Assembly (NCBI GenBank): GCA_963793785.1
Contig: CAWCBH010000003.1
Span: 1,054,001 to 1,118,000 of the forward strand
Direction of reading: 5' to 3'
DNA: 64,000 bases
Origin: CAWCBH01 sp963793785
GTDB lineage: Bacteria; Actinomycetota; Thermoleophilia; Solirubrobacterales; 70-9
Below, piece by piece: positions 1 to 8,129 of this stretch. The position numbers and the translations under genes were made by a program. The notes beneath the pieces are model-generated. The model was not told the origin of the DNA, did no database searches, and saw only the letters and a list, made by a program, of their open reading frames with translations. Numbering within the stretch: the first letter of the stretch is position 1; each line of letters starts with the position of its first letter.

Positions 1-1343
1 CCGACGACTTCGGCCGCATCGCCGCCCAGACCGCCAAGCAGGTGATTCTGCAGCGGATCCGCGAGGCCGAGCGGCAGATGATGTTCGACGAGTACCAGGA
101 CCGCGTCGGCGAGCTGATCACCGGGATCATCCAGCAGTCCGACAAGCGCTACACGCTGGTGCAGCTACGCGAGCGCGTCGAGGCGCTGCTGCCGAAGTCC
201 GAGCAGGTCTACAACGAGCGCTACGACCACGGGATGCGGATCAAGGCGGTGATCACCGACGTCTCGGACTCGCTGAAGGGCCCGAGCATCGTCGTCTCGC
301 GCCGCAACTCGGAGCTGATCAAGAAGCTCTTCGAGCTGGAGGTGCCGGAGATCGCCGACAAGCTGGTCGAGATCGTCGGGGTGGCTCGCGAGCCCGGCTA
401 CCGCTCGAAGATCGCCGTCGTCTCGCATGCCGACGGCGTCGATCCGGTTGGCGCCTGCGTCGGGCCGCGCGGCTCCCGTGTGCGGATGGTCGTCTCCGAG
501 CTGCGGGGCGAGAAGATCGACATCATCCCCCACAACGACGAGCCCGCCCGCTTCGTCGCCAAGGCCCTTTCGCCGGCGCGGGTTCGCGAGGTGCTGGTCG
601 ACGACGAGGACAAGCAGGCTACGGTGATCGTGCCCGATGACCAGCTCTCGCTGGCGATCGGCCGCGACGGCCAGAACGCCCGCCTCGCAGCCAGGCTCAC
701 CGGCTGGCGGGTCGACATCAAGTCCGAGACCGAGTTCTCTCAAGAAGACGAGATGGAGTACGAGGGCGAGGAGACGTTCGATGGCCGCTGCATGGCGGTG
801 CTCTCGAACGGGCGCCGCTGCCCCAACGCGGCGATCTCCGGCTCCACGTATTGCGGCCTGCCCCAGCACCAGGCGCTGTCGCGGTTCGAAACCAGCCAGG
901 TGGCAATCCTGGCGGCGCTCAGCGACGAGGAGGTCTCGCTGCTTGCAGATCCCGAAGCGCCTGAGGCGGAGACGGCCACCATCGTCGAGAAGGCCGCGGC
1001 CGGCTTCGAGGCCGACGAGCCTGCCGAAGAAGGTCCCGAAGAGCCTGCCGAAGACGCTCCCGAGGCGCCTGCCGACGAAGCGGCCGAAGAGCCTGCCGAC
1101 TCTACGCCCGTTGCCGAAGAGGACGCCATGGAGGCTGAAGAGCCCGCGCCGGCTGAAGAGACCGGAGAACCCGAGCCCGAGCCCGAGGAGCCGCAGGAGC
1201 CCGGGGCGGCTGAGGGCCCACAAGACCACGCCGACGCCGACGCCGACGGGACGGCGCCGGAGGCCGCCGACGGGGCCCAGCCCGATGACGAGTCCGCGCA
1301 GGGAGAGCGGGTGCCCGAGACCGCGGTCGAGGAGGCCGAGTAG
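1..1343 (+). CDS. nusA: transcription factor NusA, 5' end missing
   Basis: NusA binds RNA polymerase and nascent RNA and tunes pausing, termination and antitermination. The frame is open from base 3 and the first codons (DDFGRIAAQTAKQVILQ) are typical NusA N-domain, so the gene begins before the window; the GTG at 42 is internal. An S1 domain follows from about 225, then two KH domains (VGPRGSR near 460, AIGRDGQNAR near 655). After KH2 comes a Cys/His cluster, C789-x9-C819-x10-C852-x4-H867 (nucleotide positions), resembling small DUF5763-like fingers. The last 110 or so residues are an acidic Ala/Glu/Pro tail of repeated EEPAE-type units. infB starts 5 nt after the stop. ylxR, usually between nusA and infB, is absent. 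Confidence 0.96.
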   Translation, partial: DDFGRIAAQTAKQVILQRIREAERQMMFDEYQDRVGELITGIIQQSDKRYTLVQLRERVEALLPKSEQVYNERYDHGMRIKAVITDVSDSLKGPSIVVSRRNSELIKKLFELEVPEIADKLVEIVGVAREPGYRSKIAVVSHADGVDPVGACVGPRGSRVRMVVSELRGEKIDIIPHNDEPARFVAKALSPARVREVLVDDEDKQATVIVPDDQLSLAIGRDGQNARLAARLTGWRVDIKSETEFSQEDEMEYEGEETFDGRCMAVLSNGRRCPNAAISGSTYCGLPQHQALSRFETSQVAILAALSDEEVSLLADPEAPEAETATIVEKAAAGFEADEPAEEGPEEPAEDAPEAPADEAAEEPADSTPVAEEDAMEAEEPAPAEETGEPEPEPEEPQEPGAAEGPQDHADADADGTAPEAADGAQPDDESAQGERVPETAVEEAE

Positions 1344-1348
1344 CGACA

Positions 1349-3634
1349 GTGGCCCGCAAGCGCGTCCACGAGATAGCGAAAGCTCAGGGGATCACCAGCA
1401 AGGAGCTCCTGGCGGCGCTGAACGCGGCGGGAATCGAGGCCAAGGCGGCGGCATCGAGCGTCGAGGAGGCCGACGCGCTGCGGATCATGGCCGCGAGCAA
1501 GACATCCGACGGCGGCTCCGACGGAGCTGCTGCAGCTTCCGAGAAGGCCCCCGCGACGAAGCAGAAAGCGCCCAGCGAGACCGCGGCGCCGAAGTCCGCG
1601 GCCGGGGGGAACGGCAAGACCGCCAAGCAGGCCGGCGCCGGGTCCGGGCAGGCTGCCCGCCGCCCCGTTCGTCCGGGCGAGGCCGGGCAGGGAGCGGCGA
1701 GCGGAGGCGGGGCCGGCAAGAAGCGCCGCCGGGTCGTGATCGACTCCCAGGCAGCCCGTCGCGATCAGATGGGCGGGCCGCCGCCGCACCGGCCGCCGCG
1801 CCGTAGGGGCGGGCGCCGGCGCCGGCCGCTTCTGGACGAGGGGCCGCCGAAGCCGCTCGAGGTCGGCGAGCTTGTCGCCACCAAGGTCCCTTCGGGAGCA
1901 ACCGTCCGCGAGGTCGCCGAGCTGCTCGACCTCAGCAGTGCCGAGGTGATCAAGAAGCTGATGACGATGGGCGAGATGGCGACGCTCACTCAGACTCTCA
2001 CCGACGAGAGCGTGAAGGCGATCGCCGAGGAGTTCAATCGCAAGATCGAGATCGTCACGGCGGCGGAGGAGGAGGTCGAGGAGCCGGCCTTCGAAGACGC
2101 CGACGAGGACCTGGCCGAGCGCCCGCCGGTGGTCACGATCATGGGCCACGTCGACCACGGCAAGACTTCGCTTTTGGACGCGATCCGCGAGACCGAGGTT
2201 GTGGCCGGTGAGGCCGGGGGAATCACCCAGCACATCGGCGCCTACCAGGTCCATCACTCCGACAAGACGATCACCTTCCTCGACACGCCGGGACACGCCG
2301 CCTTCACCGCGATGCGAGCCCGGGGGGCCGAAGTGACCGACGTAGCGGTGATCGTCGTCGCGGCCGACGACGGCGTGATGCCGCAGACCAAGGAGGCGAT
2401 CGACCATGCCCGGGCCGCCGACGTTCCGATCCTGATCGCCGTCAACAAGATCGACCTGGAAGGCGCCCAGCCCGACCGGGTCCGAAACGAGCTCGCCTCG
2501 GACGGCCTCAACCCCGAGGAGTGGGGCGGAGAAACCGTCTATTGCGACGTCTCCGCAAAGACCAAGGAGGGGCTCGACAACCTGCTCGACATGATCATCC
2601 TCGTCTCCGATCTGGAGGAGCTGGGAGCCAACCCTTCCGCGCCCGCCTCGGGGACGGTGATCGAGTCCCAGCTCGACCCCGGGCGCGGTCCCGTGGTCAG
2701 CGTGCTCGTGCAGCGCGGCACGCTCGAGGTTGCGGACGCCGTCGTCGCAGGCCCCCAGTGGGGGCGGGTGCGAGCGATGCAGGACTTCATGGGGGACCGC
2801 GTCCAGAGCGCCGGTCCCGGGATGCCGGTCGAGGTGCTCGGTTTCGACGGCGTCTGCGAGGCGGGGGAGTTCGTGCAGGCCGTGGAGAACGATCGCCTCG
2901 CGCGCCAGCTCGCCCAGGAGCGCGGCAACCGGCTGAAGACCGAGGCCCTGGCTCGCAGGCAGGCCCGCAAGGTGAGCCTGGCGGAGGTCTTCGCCCGCTC
3001 CGAGGAAGGCGAGATCAAGGAGCTGAACATCGTCCTCAAGGCGGACGTCGCCGGTTCCTTGGGCGCCCTCCAGGACGAGATCGCCAAGGTCCCCCAGGAG
3101 CAGGTGGCCATCAACGTCATCCACGCCCAGACCGGCGGCATCAACGAATCCGACGTGATGCTCGCGTCGGCCTCCAACGCGGTCATCATCGGCTTCAACG
3201 TGCGGCCGCTGTCAGACGCACGCCGGGCCGGCGAGACGGAAGGCGTCGACGTGCGGACCTACTCGGTGATCTACAAGGTGACCGAGGACCTGCGCGCGGC
3301 ATTGGAGGGGATGCTGGACGCAGTCGAGGTCGAGGAGACGATCGGCGAAGCCGAGGTCCTGCAGATATTCAAGGCCTCGCGGGTCGGCAACATCGCCGGC
3401 TCGGTGGTCAACGAGGGCAAGGTGGCCCGCGACGCGAACGTGCGCCTGATCCGCGACGGCACCGTCGTCTGGACCGGGCGGATCGGTTCCCTGCGGCGCT
3501 TCAAGGACGACGTCACCGAGGTCGAGGCCGGTCAGGAGTGCGGCGTCGTTCTCGACGGCTACCCCGACGTCAAGGTGGGCGACGTGCTGGAGCTGTTCCA
3601 GACCAAGCAGGTCGAGCAGACGCTCGAGGGCTGA
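1349..3634 (+). CDS. infB: translation initiation factor IF-2
   Basis: GTPase that brings initiator tRNA to the 30S subunit. 761 aa from a GTG codon. An IF2_N module sits at the N-terminus (VHEIAKAQGITSKELLAALN), then a basic, low-complexity linker rich in Ala, Lys, Arg and Gly to about residue 165. A second IF2_N-like module precedes the G domain, which has G1 GHVDHGKT at residues 266-273, G3 DTPGH and G4 NKID. The C-terminal beta-barrel and tRNA-binding domains appear complete. It follows nusA by 5 nt, so one transcript is expected. Confidence 0.98.
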   Translation: MARKRVHEIAKAQGITSKELLAALNAAGIEAKAAASSVEEADALRIMAASKTSDGGSDGAAAASEKAPATKQKAPSETAAPKSAAGGNGKTAKQAGAGSGQAARRPVRPGEAGQGAASGGGAGKKRRRVVIDSQAARRDQMGGPPPHRPPRRRGGRRRRPLLDEGPPKPLEVGELVATKVPSGATVREVAELLDLSSAEVIKKLMTMGEMATLTQTLTDESVKAIAEEFNRKIEIVTAAEEEVEEPAFEDADEDLAERPPVVTIMGHVDHGKTSLLDAIRETEVVAGEAGGITQHIGAYQVHHSDKTITFLDTPGHAAFTAMRARGAEVTDVAVIVVAADDGVMPQTKEAIDHARAADVPILIAVNKIDLEGAQPDRVRNELASDGLNPEEWGGETVYCDVSAKTKEGLDNLLDMIILVSDLEELGANPSAPASGTVIESQLDPGRGPVVSVLVQRGTLEVADAVVAGPQWGRVRAMQDFMGDRVQSAGPGMPVEVLGFDGVCEAGEFVQAVENDRLARQLAQERGNRLKTEALARRQARKVSLAEVFARSEEGEIKELNIVLKADVAGSLGALQDEIAKVPQEQVAINVIHAQTGGINESDVMLASASNAVIIGFNVRPLSDARRAGETEGVDVRTYSVIYKVTEDLRAALEGMLDAVEVEETIGEAEVLQIFKASRVGNIAGSVVNEGKVARDANVRLIRDGTVVWTGRIGSLRRFKDDVTEVEAGQECGVVLDGYPDVKVGDVLELFQTKQVEQTLEG

Positions 3635-3730
3635 GGGCCTGGGCCCGCGGGCCCTGTCGCGGCAAACACGCCCTCGACCCTCGACTCAGCGCCCCGCCGA
3701 GCGTCGAGTACCGGGTCAATTCCGGTCTTG

Positions 3731-3767
3731 TGGCGCTTTCTTCGCGTATACGACGAGGAAAGCGCCA
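3731..3767 (+). terminator. 14-bp stem-loop between infB and ylxP
   Basis: Arms 3731-3744 and 3754-3767 pair over 14 bp (TGGCGCTTTCTTCG with CGAGGAAAGCGCCA, one G-T pair) around a 9-nt loop. No T-run follows. It could be a GC-type terminator, a processing site or an mRNA 3'-end stabiliser after infB. Confidence 0.65.
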
Positions 3768-3780
3768 GGCCGCGGTCTCT

Positions 3781-3786
3781 TACCCT
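3781..3786 (+). promoter_or_regulatory. -10 hexamer TACCCT for ylxP
   Basis: TACCCT ends 6 nt before the GTG at 3793, so transcription should begin at or next to the start codon. No convincing -35 element. It lies just after the 3731-3767 hairpin, fitting a new transcription unit. Confidence 0.5.
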
Positions 3787-3792
3787 GCATTC

Positions 3793-4092
3793 GTGACCCC
3801 GTTCGTTTGTCTCGTCGAGCTGCAGCTGCACTACAACGACTCGCACTCGCTGAAGGGCAAGCGCAAGCAGGTGACCTCGCTGAAGGCGCAGCTGCGGCAG
3901 CGGTTCGGGGCAACGGTCGCCGAAGTCGACGGGCATGAAACCTGGCAGCGAGCCGGCTTGCTCTGCGGCCTTGTCGGCGACGTCGCAGTCGGCGATCGGG
4001 GCGCCGAGCTGGCCCGTTTCGCCGAGAGCCGCTGCCCCGACGGGTGTTCGGTGCGCATCGACGTGCTCAGCCTCAAGGACCTGCGCGACTGA
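3793..4092 (+). CDS. ylxP: YlxP-like DUF503 protein
   Basis: Small conserved protein of the infB-rbfA operon, 99 aa, the usual DUF503 length. The start chosen is GTG 3793 (VTPFVCLVELQLHYNDSHS); the open frame extends far upstream but that part is shadow of infB. The family signature SHSLKGKR is present near the N-terminus. The biochemical role is unresolved; location suggests ribosome maturation. A TACCCT -10 immediately upstream suggests its own leaderless promoter in addition to read-through from infB. Confidence 0.9.
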   Translation: MTPFVCLVELQLHYNDSHSLKGKRKQVTSLKAQLRQRFGATVAEVDGHETWQRAGLLCGLVGDVAVGDRGAELARFAESRCPDGCSVRIDVLSLKDLRD

Positions 4093-4107
4093 CGGCCGAT
4101 CGCCTAA

Positions 4108-4128
4108 TCCGAAGATGGGGCCTTCGGA
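4108..4128 (+). other. small stem-loop after ylxP
   Basis: TCCGAAG (4108-4114) pairs with CTTCGGA (4122-4128) around a 7-nt loop, between the ylxP stop and the rbfA -10. No T-run follows; possible weak terminator or processing site. Confidence 0.4.
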
Positions 4129-4159
4129 CCGCTGCCGCAGGGCCTTCAGGCTTCATCGA

Positions 4160-4165
4160 TATAGT
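4160..4165 (+). promoter_or_regulatory. -10 hexamer TATAGT for rbfA
   Basis: The closest match to TATAAT in the window, ending 9 nt before the rbfA ATG; predicted leader of 0-4 nt. No clear -35. Confidence 0.55.
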
Positions 4166-4174
4166 CGGCCCGCG

Positions 4175-4513
4175 ATGCCAACCGCTCGGATGCGGCGCAT
4201 CAACGAGGTACTGCGCGAGGTGATCGGAACCGTGATCAGCACGGGCCTGAGCGACCCGCGCATCGGTTTCGTGACCGTGACTTCCGTCGAGACAAGCCCC
4301 GACCTGCGAACGGCAAAGGTCTTTGTGAGCGTGCTGGGTTCCCAGAGCGATCGCGAGTCCACCCTTGACGGTCTGCGTTCCTCACACGGCGTGATCCAGT
4401 CGCGTATCGCGGCGGAGACCCGGATGAAGCGCACGCCCACGCTCAGCTTCGAGTACGACGACACCGTCGAGAAGGGCGTCCGCATCTCCCGATTGCTCGA
4501 CAGCGAGACGTGA
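4175..4513 (+). CDS. rbfA: 30S ribosome-binding factor RbfA
   Basis: RbfA binds helix 1 of 16S rRNA and assists late 30S maturation, especially in the cold. 112 aa from ATG 4175 (MPTARMRRINEVLREVI), the typical RbfA start; the frame is open upstream but unlike the family. The single KH-like domain fills the protein (GFVTVTSVETSPDLRTAKVFVSV segment split by the usual beta strands). Its stop TGA overlaps the GTG start of the next gene (GTGA at 4510-4513), implying translational coupling. Confidence 0.95.
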   Translation: MPTARMRRINEVLREVIGTVISTGLSDPRIGFVTVTSVETSPDLRTAKVFVSVLGSQSDRESTLDGLRSSHGVIQSRIAAETRMKRTPTLSFEYDDTVEKGVRISRLLDSET

Positions 4514-5514
4514 GCGAGCCCACCGGGCTGATGACCCCCGCGATCGAGCGGGTTGCCACAGAGCTGCGCGCTCGCGACCGGTTCCTGCTCACAACCCACG
4601 AGGGCCCGGACGGCGACGCTTTGGGCTCGCTGCTGGCGATGCACCACCTGCTCGGCAAGCTCGGCAAGGACTCGGTGATGTTCCTGGCCGCGAAGGAGTA
4701 CCCGCTGCCGATCGAGTACCGGTTCCTGCCCCTGGAAGAGGTCTTCCACGAGCCGCCGGCCGACATCGCCGACCGCACGGTCGTCTTCCTCGACTGCGGG
4801 AACATCGACCGGATGCCGGTCGAGTTCCTGCGCAACGGCGGCCAGCAGCTGATCAACATCGACCACCATCACGACAACACCCAGTTCGGGGACGTCAACC
4901 TCGTCGACGTGGAGGCCTCCTGCACGGCGGAAATCGTCTACGACCTGGCGCTGCTGCTCGGGGTTCCGATCTCGCCCGAGATGGCCGCGGCCCTGTACGT
5001 GGGCCTGGTCACCGATACGGGCCGCTTCATGTACGAGAACACGGGCGCCCGTACCCACCGTGTCGCAGCGGCGCTGGTCGACGCCGGAGTCGACGTCGAC
5101 GACACCTACCGGCGCCTCTACGAGCACGTTCCGCTGGAGAAGCTCCGCCTGATCTCACGAGCCCTGGACGGGATCCAGCAGCGCTGCGAGGGAAGGGTGG
5201 TCCTGGCCTACATCACGGCCGACGACTACGCCGCCACGGGCGCCGACGAGGCGATGACCGAGGGGATCATCGACCATCTGCGTTCGGTCGAGGGCGCCAA
5301 GGTGGCGGTCCTGGTCCGAGACCTCGGCAGCCGCGGGAGGGCGGCGCGCAAGGTCAGCCTGCGGTCCAGCGGCGGCGAGGTCGACGTCTCCGCGATCGCC
5401 CGAGCTCGCGGAGGGGGCGGCCACCTGCGCGCGGCCGGGTTCTCGACCGATCTCACCTTCGAGGAGCTGGTCGAGTTCATCTGCGGCGAGGTCGACGGGC
5501 AGCTGCCGGGCTGA
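4510..5514 (+). CDS. nrnA: DHH-family nanoRNase / pAp phosphatase NrnA
   Basis: Predicted to degrade 2-5 nt RNAs and/or dephosphorylate 3'-phosphoadenosine 5'-phosphate; some relatives cleave linear or cyclic dinucleotides. 334 aa. The DHH domain shows HEGPDGDALGS, FLDCGN and the DHH motif (NIDHHHDN), then VTDTGRF. The C-terminal DHHA1 domain ends in GGGGHLRAAG. It begins with GTG overlapping the rbfA stop and is followed 1 nt later by truB, the usual order in Actinobacteria. Because a c-di-AMP riboswitch occurs at 53.5 kb, cyclic-dinucleotide turnover is one possible role; that is inference. Confidence 0.93.
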   Translation: MSEPTGLMTPAIERVATELRARDRFLLTTHEGPDGDALGSLLAMHHLLGKLGKDSVMFLAAKEYPLPIEYRFLPLEEVFHEPPADIADRTVVFLDCGNIDRMPVEFLRNGGQQLINIDHHHDNTQFGDVNLVDVEASCTAEIVYDLALLLGVPISPEMAAALYVGLVTDTGRFMYENTGARTHRVAAALVDAGVDVDDTYRRLYEHVPLEKLRLISRALDGIQQRCEGRVVLAYITADDYAATGADEAMTEGIIDHLRSVEGAKVAVLVRDLGSRGRAARKVSLRSSGGEVDVSAIARARGGGGHLRAAGFSTDLTFEELVEFICGEVDGQLPG

Positions 5515-5515
5515 G

Positions 5516-6319
5516 ATGGTCCCCGGCGGGGACCAGCCCGCTGTGCTGCTGTGCGACAAGCCGGCGGGGATCACCTCGCACGATGTCGTCGACGAGATCC
5601 GCCGCTCCCGGCCCGGGCTGAAGATCGGTCACGCCGGCACCCTGGACCCGTTCGCGACCGGGCTGCTCCTGATCCTGCTCGGACGCGCCACCCGCCTGCA
5701 GCGCTACCTGATGCCGCTGCCGAAGACCTACCGCGCGGTCGCCCGGCTCGGCTGGCGTTCGAGCACCGGGGACCGTGACGGAGAGCTGAGCGAGACCGGG
5801 CGAGTGCCTGAGGAGCTTCGATTGCCGACCGGCGAGGTGGCGCAGCGAGTTCCGATGACATCCGCGGTGCGGGTCGGCGGCGAGCGGCTCTATCGCAAGG
5901 CGCAGCGCGGGGAAACGGTCGAGACGCCGCAGCGATCGGTGCAGGTACACCGGGCCGAGCTGCTCGATCAGGACGGAGATCGGGCCCGGTTCGAGATCGA
6001 GTGCTCCTCGGGCACCTACGTTCGCACCCTGATCGAGACGCTCGAAGACGCCTACTGCGAGGAGCTGCAGCGGCTTGCGATCGGGCCGTTTCGGGTTGAG
6101 GACGCCGGCCGCGAGCTGCCCGCGAACGAAGCGCTTTCCTTTCTGCCCGAGCTGGGCCTCGACGCCGAGCAGGCGCGGGCGGTCACCCATGGCCGCCCGT
6201 TGCCCACCCCTGCCTCGGCGGAAGGCCGGCAGCCGGTGCGTTTGACCTTTGATGGAACACTTCTCGCCGTGGCGCGACGCGAGGAAGACGAGCTGCGGCC
6301 CGAGGTGGTGCTGCAATGA
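5516..6319 (+). CDS. truB: tRNA pseudouridine-55 synthase TruB
   Basis: Converts U55 of the tRNA T-loop to pseudouridine. 267 aa. The catalytic motif GHAGTLDPFATGLL carries the nucleophilic Asp; KPAGITSHD near the N-terminus and the RTLIE segment are also typical. ATG 5516 is 1 nt after the nrnA stop. The C-terminal part is a short PUA-like region. Confidence 0.96.
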   Translation: MVPGGDQPAVLLCDKPAGITSHDVVDEIRRSRPGLKIGHAGTLDPFATGLLLILLGRATRLQRYLMPLPKTYRAVARLGWRSSTGDRDGELSETGRVPEELRLPTGEVAQRVPMTSAVRVGGERLYRKAQRGETVETPQRSVQVHRAELLDQDGDRARFEIECSSGTYVRTLIETLEDAYCEELQRLAIGPFRVEDAGRELPANEALSFLPELGLDAEQARAVTHGRPLPTPASAEGRQPVRLTFDGTLLAVARREEDELRPEVVLQ

Positions 6320-6325
6320 GCGCGG

Positions 6326-6369
6326 CAGCGAGCGAGCGTCTAGGTCTGATTCTTCGCGAGCGAGCGAAG
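6326..6369 (+). repeat. intergenic repeat, copy 1 of 2
   Basis: About 44 nt between truB and ribF resembling 21373-21418: both have GAGCGAGC-type words, then TCT.G.TCTG.TTCT, then GCGAGC and GAGCGAAG. Includes a 6-bp stem, CTTCGC (6352-6357) with GCGAAG (6364-6369). Confidence 0.4.
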
Positions 6370-6383
6370 CGCGAGGCCGTCAA

Positions 6384-7298
6384 GTGAGCATCAAGGTGAC
6401 CAGGCTTCCCGATGCCGAAGCCCGGCCGCGCCACGTTGCGATCGGAACCTTCGACGGCGTCCACCGCGGCCACCAGGCGGTGATCAAGGGCGCCGACACC
6501 GTTCTCACCTTCGACCCCCATCCGCTCGAGATCCTGCATCCCCCCGCGCTGCCGAAGATGATCATGCCGTTTCCGGTCAAGCGCGACGTGATCGAGGGAC
6601 TCGGAGTCGAGGAGCTGGTCGTGATCCCCTTCGACGAGGCGTTCGCGGCGATCGACGCCGAAGGCTTCGTCGAGCAGGTGCTGGTCGAAAAGCTCTCCGC
6701 CCGTAAGGTCTCGGTCGGAGAGAACTTCCGCTTCGGGGCGAAGGCGAAGGGCGATCCCGAGATGCTGGCGGCCCACGACGGCTTCGAGACCCGGATCGTG
6801 CCGCTGGTCGAGGTCGACGGGGAGACGGTCTCCTCGACCCGGATCCGGGCGCTGGTGGCGGCAGGAGACGTCGCCGCGGCCCGCCGTTGCCTGGGGACGC
6901 CGTTCATGGTCGAGGGAACCGTGGTGACCGGCGACCAGCGCGGCCGCGAGCTCGGGTTCCCGACCGCCAACATCGTCCCCGACGACAGCCTGGTGATCCC
7001 CGGTCACGGCGTCTTCGCCGCCTTCGCCGACGGACTCCCGGCCGCGGTCAACGTGGGGGTGCGGCCGACGTTCGAGAGCGGGCGAGGAGTGCTGATCGAG
7101 ACTTACATCATCGATCACGACGAGGACCTCTACGGTCACACGCTGCGGGTCGCGTTCGTGGAGCGGTTGCGAGGCGAGCGGCGCTTCCCGACAATCGAGG
7201 AATTGATCGCCCAAATGCATGCTGATGTTGAGCAGGCAAGAGAGGTCTGCGCGGCGGTAGTCGAGCGCGGCACGTCTGCTAGCTTCCAACGGCCGTGA
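6384..7298 (+). CDS. ribF: bifunctional riboflavin kinase / FAD synthetase
   Basis: Makes FMN from riboflavin and then FAD. 304 aa from GTG 6384; the upstream open frame is unrelated to the family. The N-terminal nucleotidyltransferase domain shows GTFDGVHRGHQ and the SSTRIR motif; the C-terminal kinase domain begins at about GDQRGRELGFPTAN. A complete two-domain enzyme of usual length. It sits between truB and rpsO as in most bacteria. Confidence 0.95.
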   Translation: MSIKVTRLPDAEARPRHVAIGTFDGVHRGHQAVIKGADTVLTFDPHPLEILHPPALPKMIMPFPVKRDVIEGLGVEELVVIPFDEAFAAIDAEGFVEQVLVEKLSARKVSVGENFRFGAKAKGDPEMLAAHDGFETRIVPLVEVDGETVSSTRIRALVAAGDVAAARRCLGTPFMVEGTVVTGDQRGRELGFPTANIVPDDSLVIPGHGVFAAFADGLPAAVNVGVRPTFESGRGVLIETYIIDHDEDLYGHTLRVAFVERLRGERRFPTIEELIAQMHADVEQAREVCAAVVERGTSASFQRP

Positions 7299-7299
7299 G

Positions 7300-7327
7300 C
7301 CCCGCACCGGGGACACGGCGCTTTTTT
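7300..7327 (+). other. rpsO leader hairpin with T6 tract
   Basis: CCCCG (7300-7304) pairs with CGGGG (7308-7312) around CAC; nine bases later come six T at 7322-7327, directly before the rpsO ATG at 7330. This is the only T6 next to a gene start seen. Candidate S15 autoregulatory site or weak attenuator. Confidence 0.4.
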
Positions 7328-7329
7328 CA

Positions 7330-7599
7330 ATGGGCCTGACCAAGGAAAAGAAGGCAGAGCTGATCGGCAAGTACGGCCGAGCGGACAACGACACCGGGTC
7401 CGCAGAGGTCCAGGTCGCGCTCCTGACCGAGCGGATCAACGAGCTGACCGGGCATCTGCGCGACCACAGCAAGGACCACCACTCACGGCGGGGCCTGCTG
7501 ATGCTGGTAGGCAAGCGGCGCCGGCTGCTGCGCTACCTGGAGCGCGACGACCTCGAGCGCTACCGCGCCCTGGTCGCCGATCTCGGCCTGCGGAGATGA
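7330..7599 (+). CDS. rpsO: 30S ribosomal protein S15 (uS15)
   Basis: Primary 16S rRNA-binding protein of the platform. 89 aa, the universal length. Recognisable blocks: TGSAEVQVALLTERI, HLRDHSKDHHSRRGL and LLRYLE. No clear Shine-Dalgarno sequence; the T6 leader is noted separately. Followed by hairpins that probably end the operon. Confidence 0.98.
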   Translation: MGLTKEKKAELIGKYGRADNDTGSAEVQVALLTERINELTGHLRDHSKDHHSRRGLLMLVGKRRRLLRYLERDDLERYRALVADLGLRR

Positions 7600-7602
7600 T
7601 GG

Positions 7603-7652
7603 GCGGCGACTCTTTGTCGCCGCAGAGGCAGGTCAGGGCCCCGCAGGGGCCC
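7603..7652 (+). terminator. two hairpins after rpsO
   Basis: First: GCGGCGAC (7603-7610) with GTCGCCGC (7616-7623), loop TCTTT. Second: GGGCCCC (7636-7642) with GGGGCCC (7646-7652), loop GCA. No T-run after either. Probably terminates or processes the nusA-rpsO operon. Confidence 0.55.
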
Positions 7653-7666
7653 GCAAGGGCTAGTCG

Positions 7667-8125
7667 ATGATCCAGGCGGGCGAGACCGCGCCCGACTTCA
7701 CGCTTCGCAATCAGGACGGCGAGAAGGTCACGCTGTCGGAGATGCGGGGCCGCAAGGTGCTGCTGGTCTTCTATCCGAGCGATTTCAGCCCCGTTTGCAG
7801 CGACCAGCTCTCGGTCTACCAGGAGGTGATCCCGCAGATCACCGCGACCGAGACGACGGTGCTGGGGATCAGCATCGACCACGTCTGGGCGCACAAGGCC
7901 TTTCGGGACAAGCTCGGCCTCGAGTTCCCGCTGCTGGCCGACTTCCATCCCAGGGGCGAGGTGGCGCAGAGCTACGGCGCCTACCTGCCCGACTACGGCA
8001 CTGCGAATCGCTCGCTGGTTCTGATCGACGAGGAGGGAGTGGTGCGCTGGGTGCACGAGTCCCCGACCCCGCTCGAGATTCCGGGCGCAAATCTGATCTT
8101 CGACGCCCTCCAAGCCACGGCCTAG
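7667..8125 (+). CDS. AhpE-like one-Cys peroxiredoxin
   Basis: Cytosolic thiol peroxidase. 152 aa with an AhpC/TSA fold: APDFTL at the N-terminus, then the peroxidatic cysteine C44 in FSPVC, where most family members have TPVC. C44 is the only cysteine, so the resolving thiol must come from a partner, as in AhpE. The neighbouring DsbA-like gene starts 4 nt after the stop and is a possible reductant; that link is inference. A second peroxiredoxin of the two-Cys PrxQ type is at 44374. Confidence 0.92.
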   Translation: MIQAGETAPDFTLRNQDGEKVTLSEMRGRKVLLVFYPSDFSPVCSDQLSVYQEVIPQITATETTVLGISIDHVWAHKAFRDKLGLEFPLLADFHPRGEVAQSYGAYLPDYGTANRSLVLIDEEGVVRWVHESPTPLEIPGANLIFDALQATA

Positions 8126-8129
8126 CGCC

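Noticed and set aside
870..900. GGTTCGAAA-like T-loop, checked as a possible tRNA
   Set aside because: Lies inside nusA coding sequence with no acceptor or anticodon stems around it. No tRNA was found in the window.
1020..1230. Repeated GAAGAGCCTGCC-type words considered as a DNA repeat or CRISPR-like array
   Set aside because: They are codons of the Glu/Pro/Ala repeats in the NusA tail, with no spacers or palindromes.
740..3124. A 794-codon open frame on the minus strand across nusA and infB
   Set aside because: Antisense shadow of two certain genes; its composition is low-complexity and no domain is visible. High GC leaves many long false frames.
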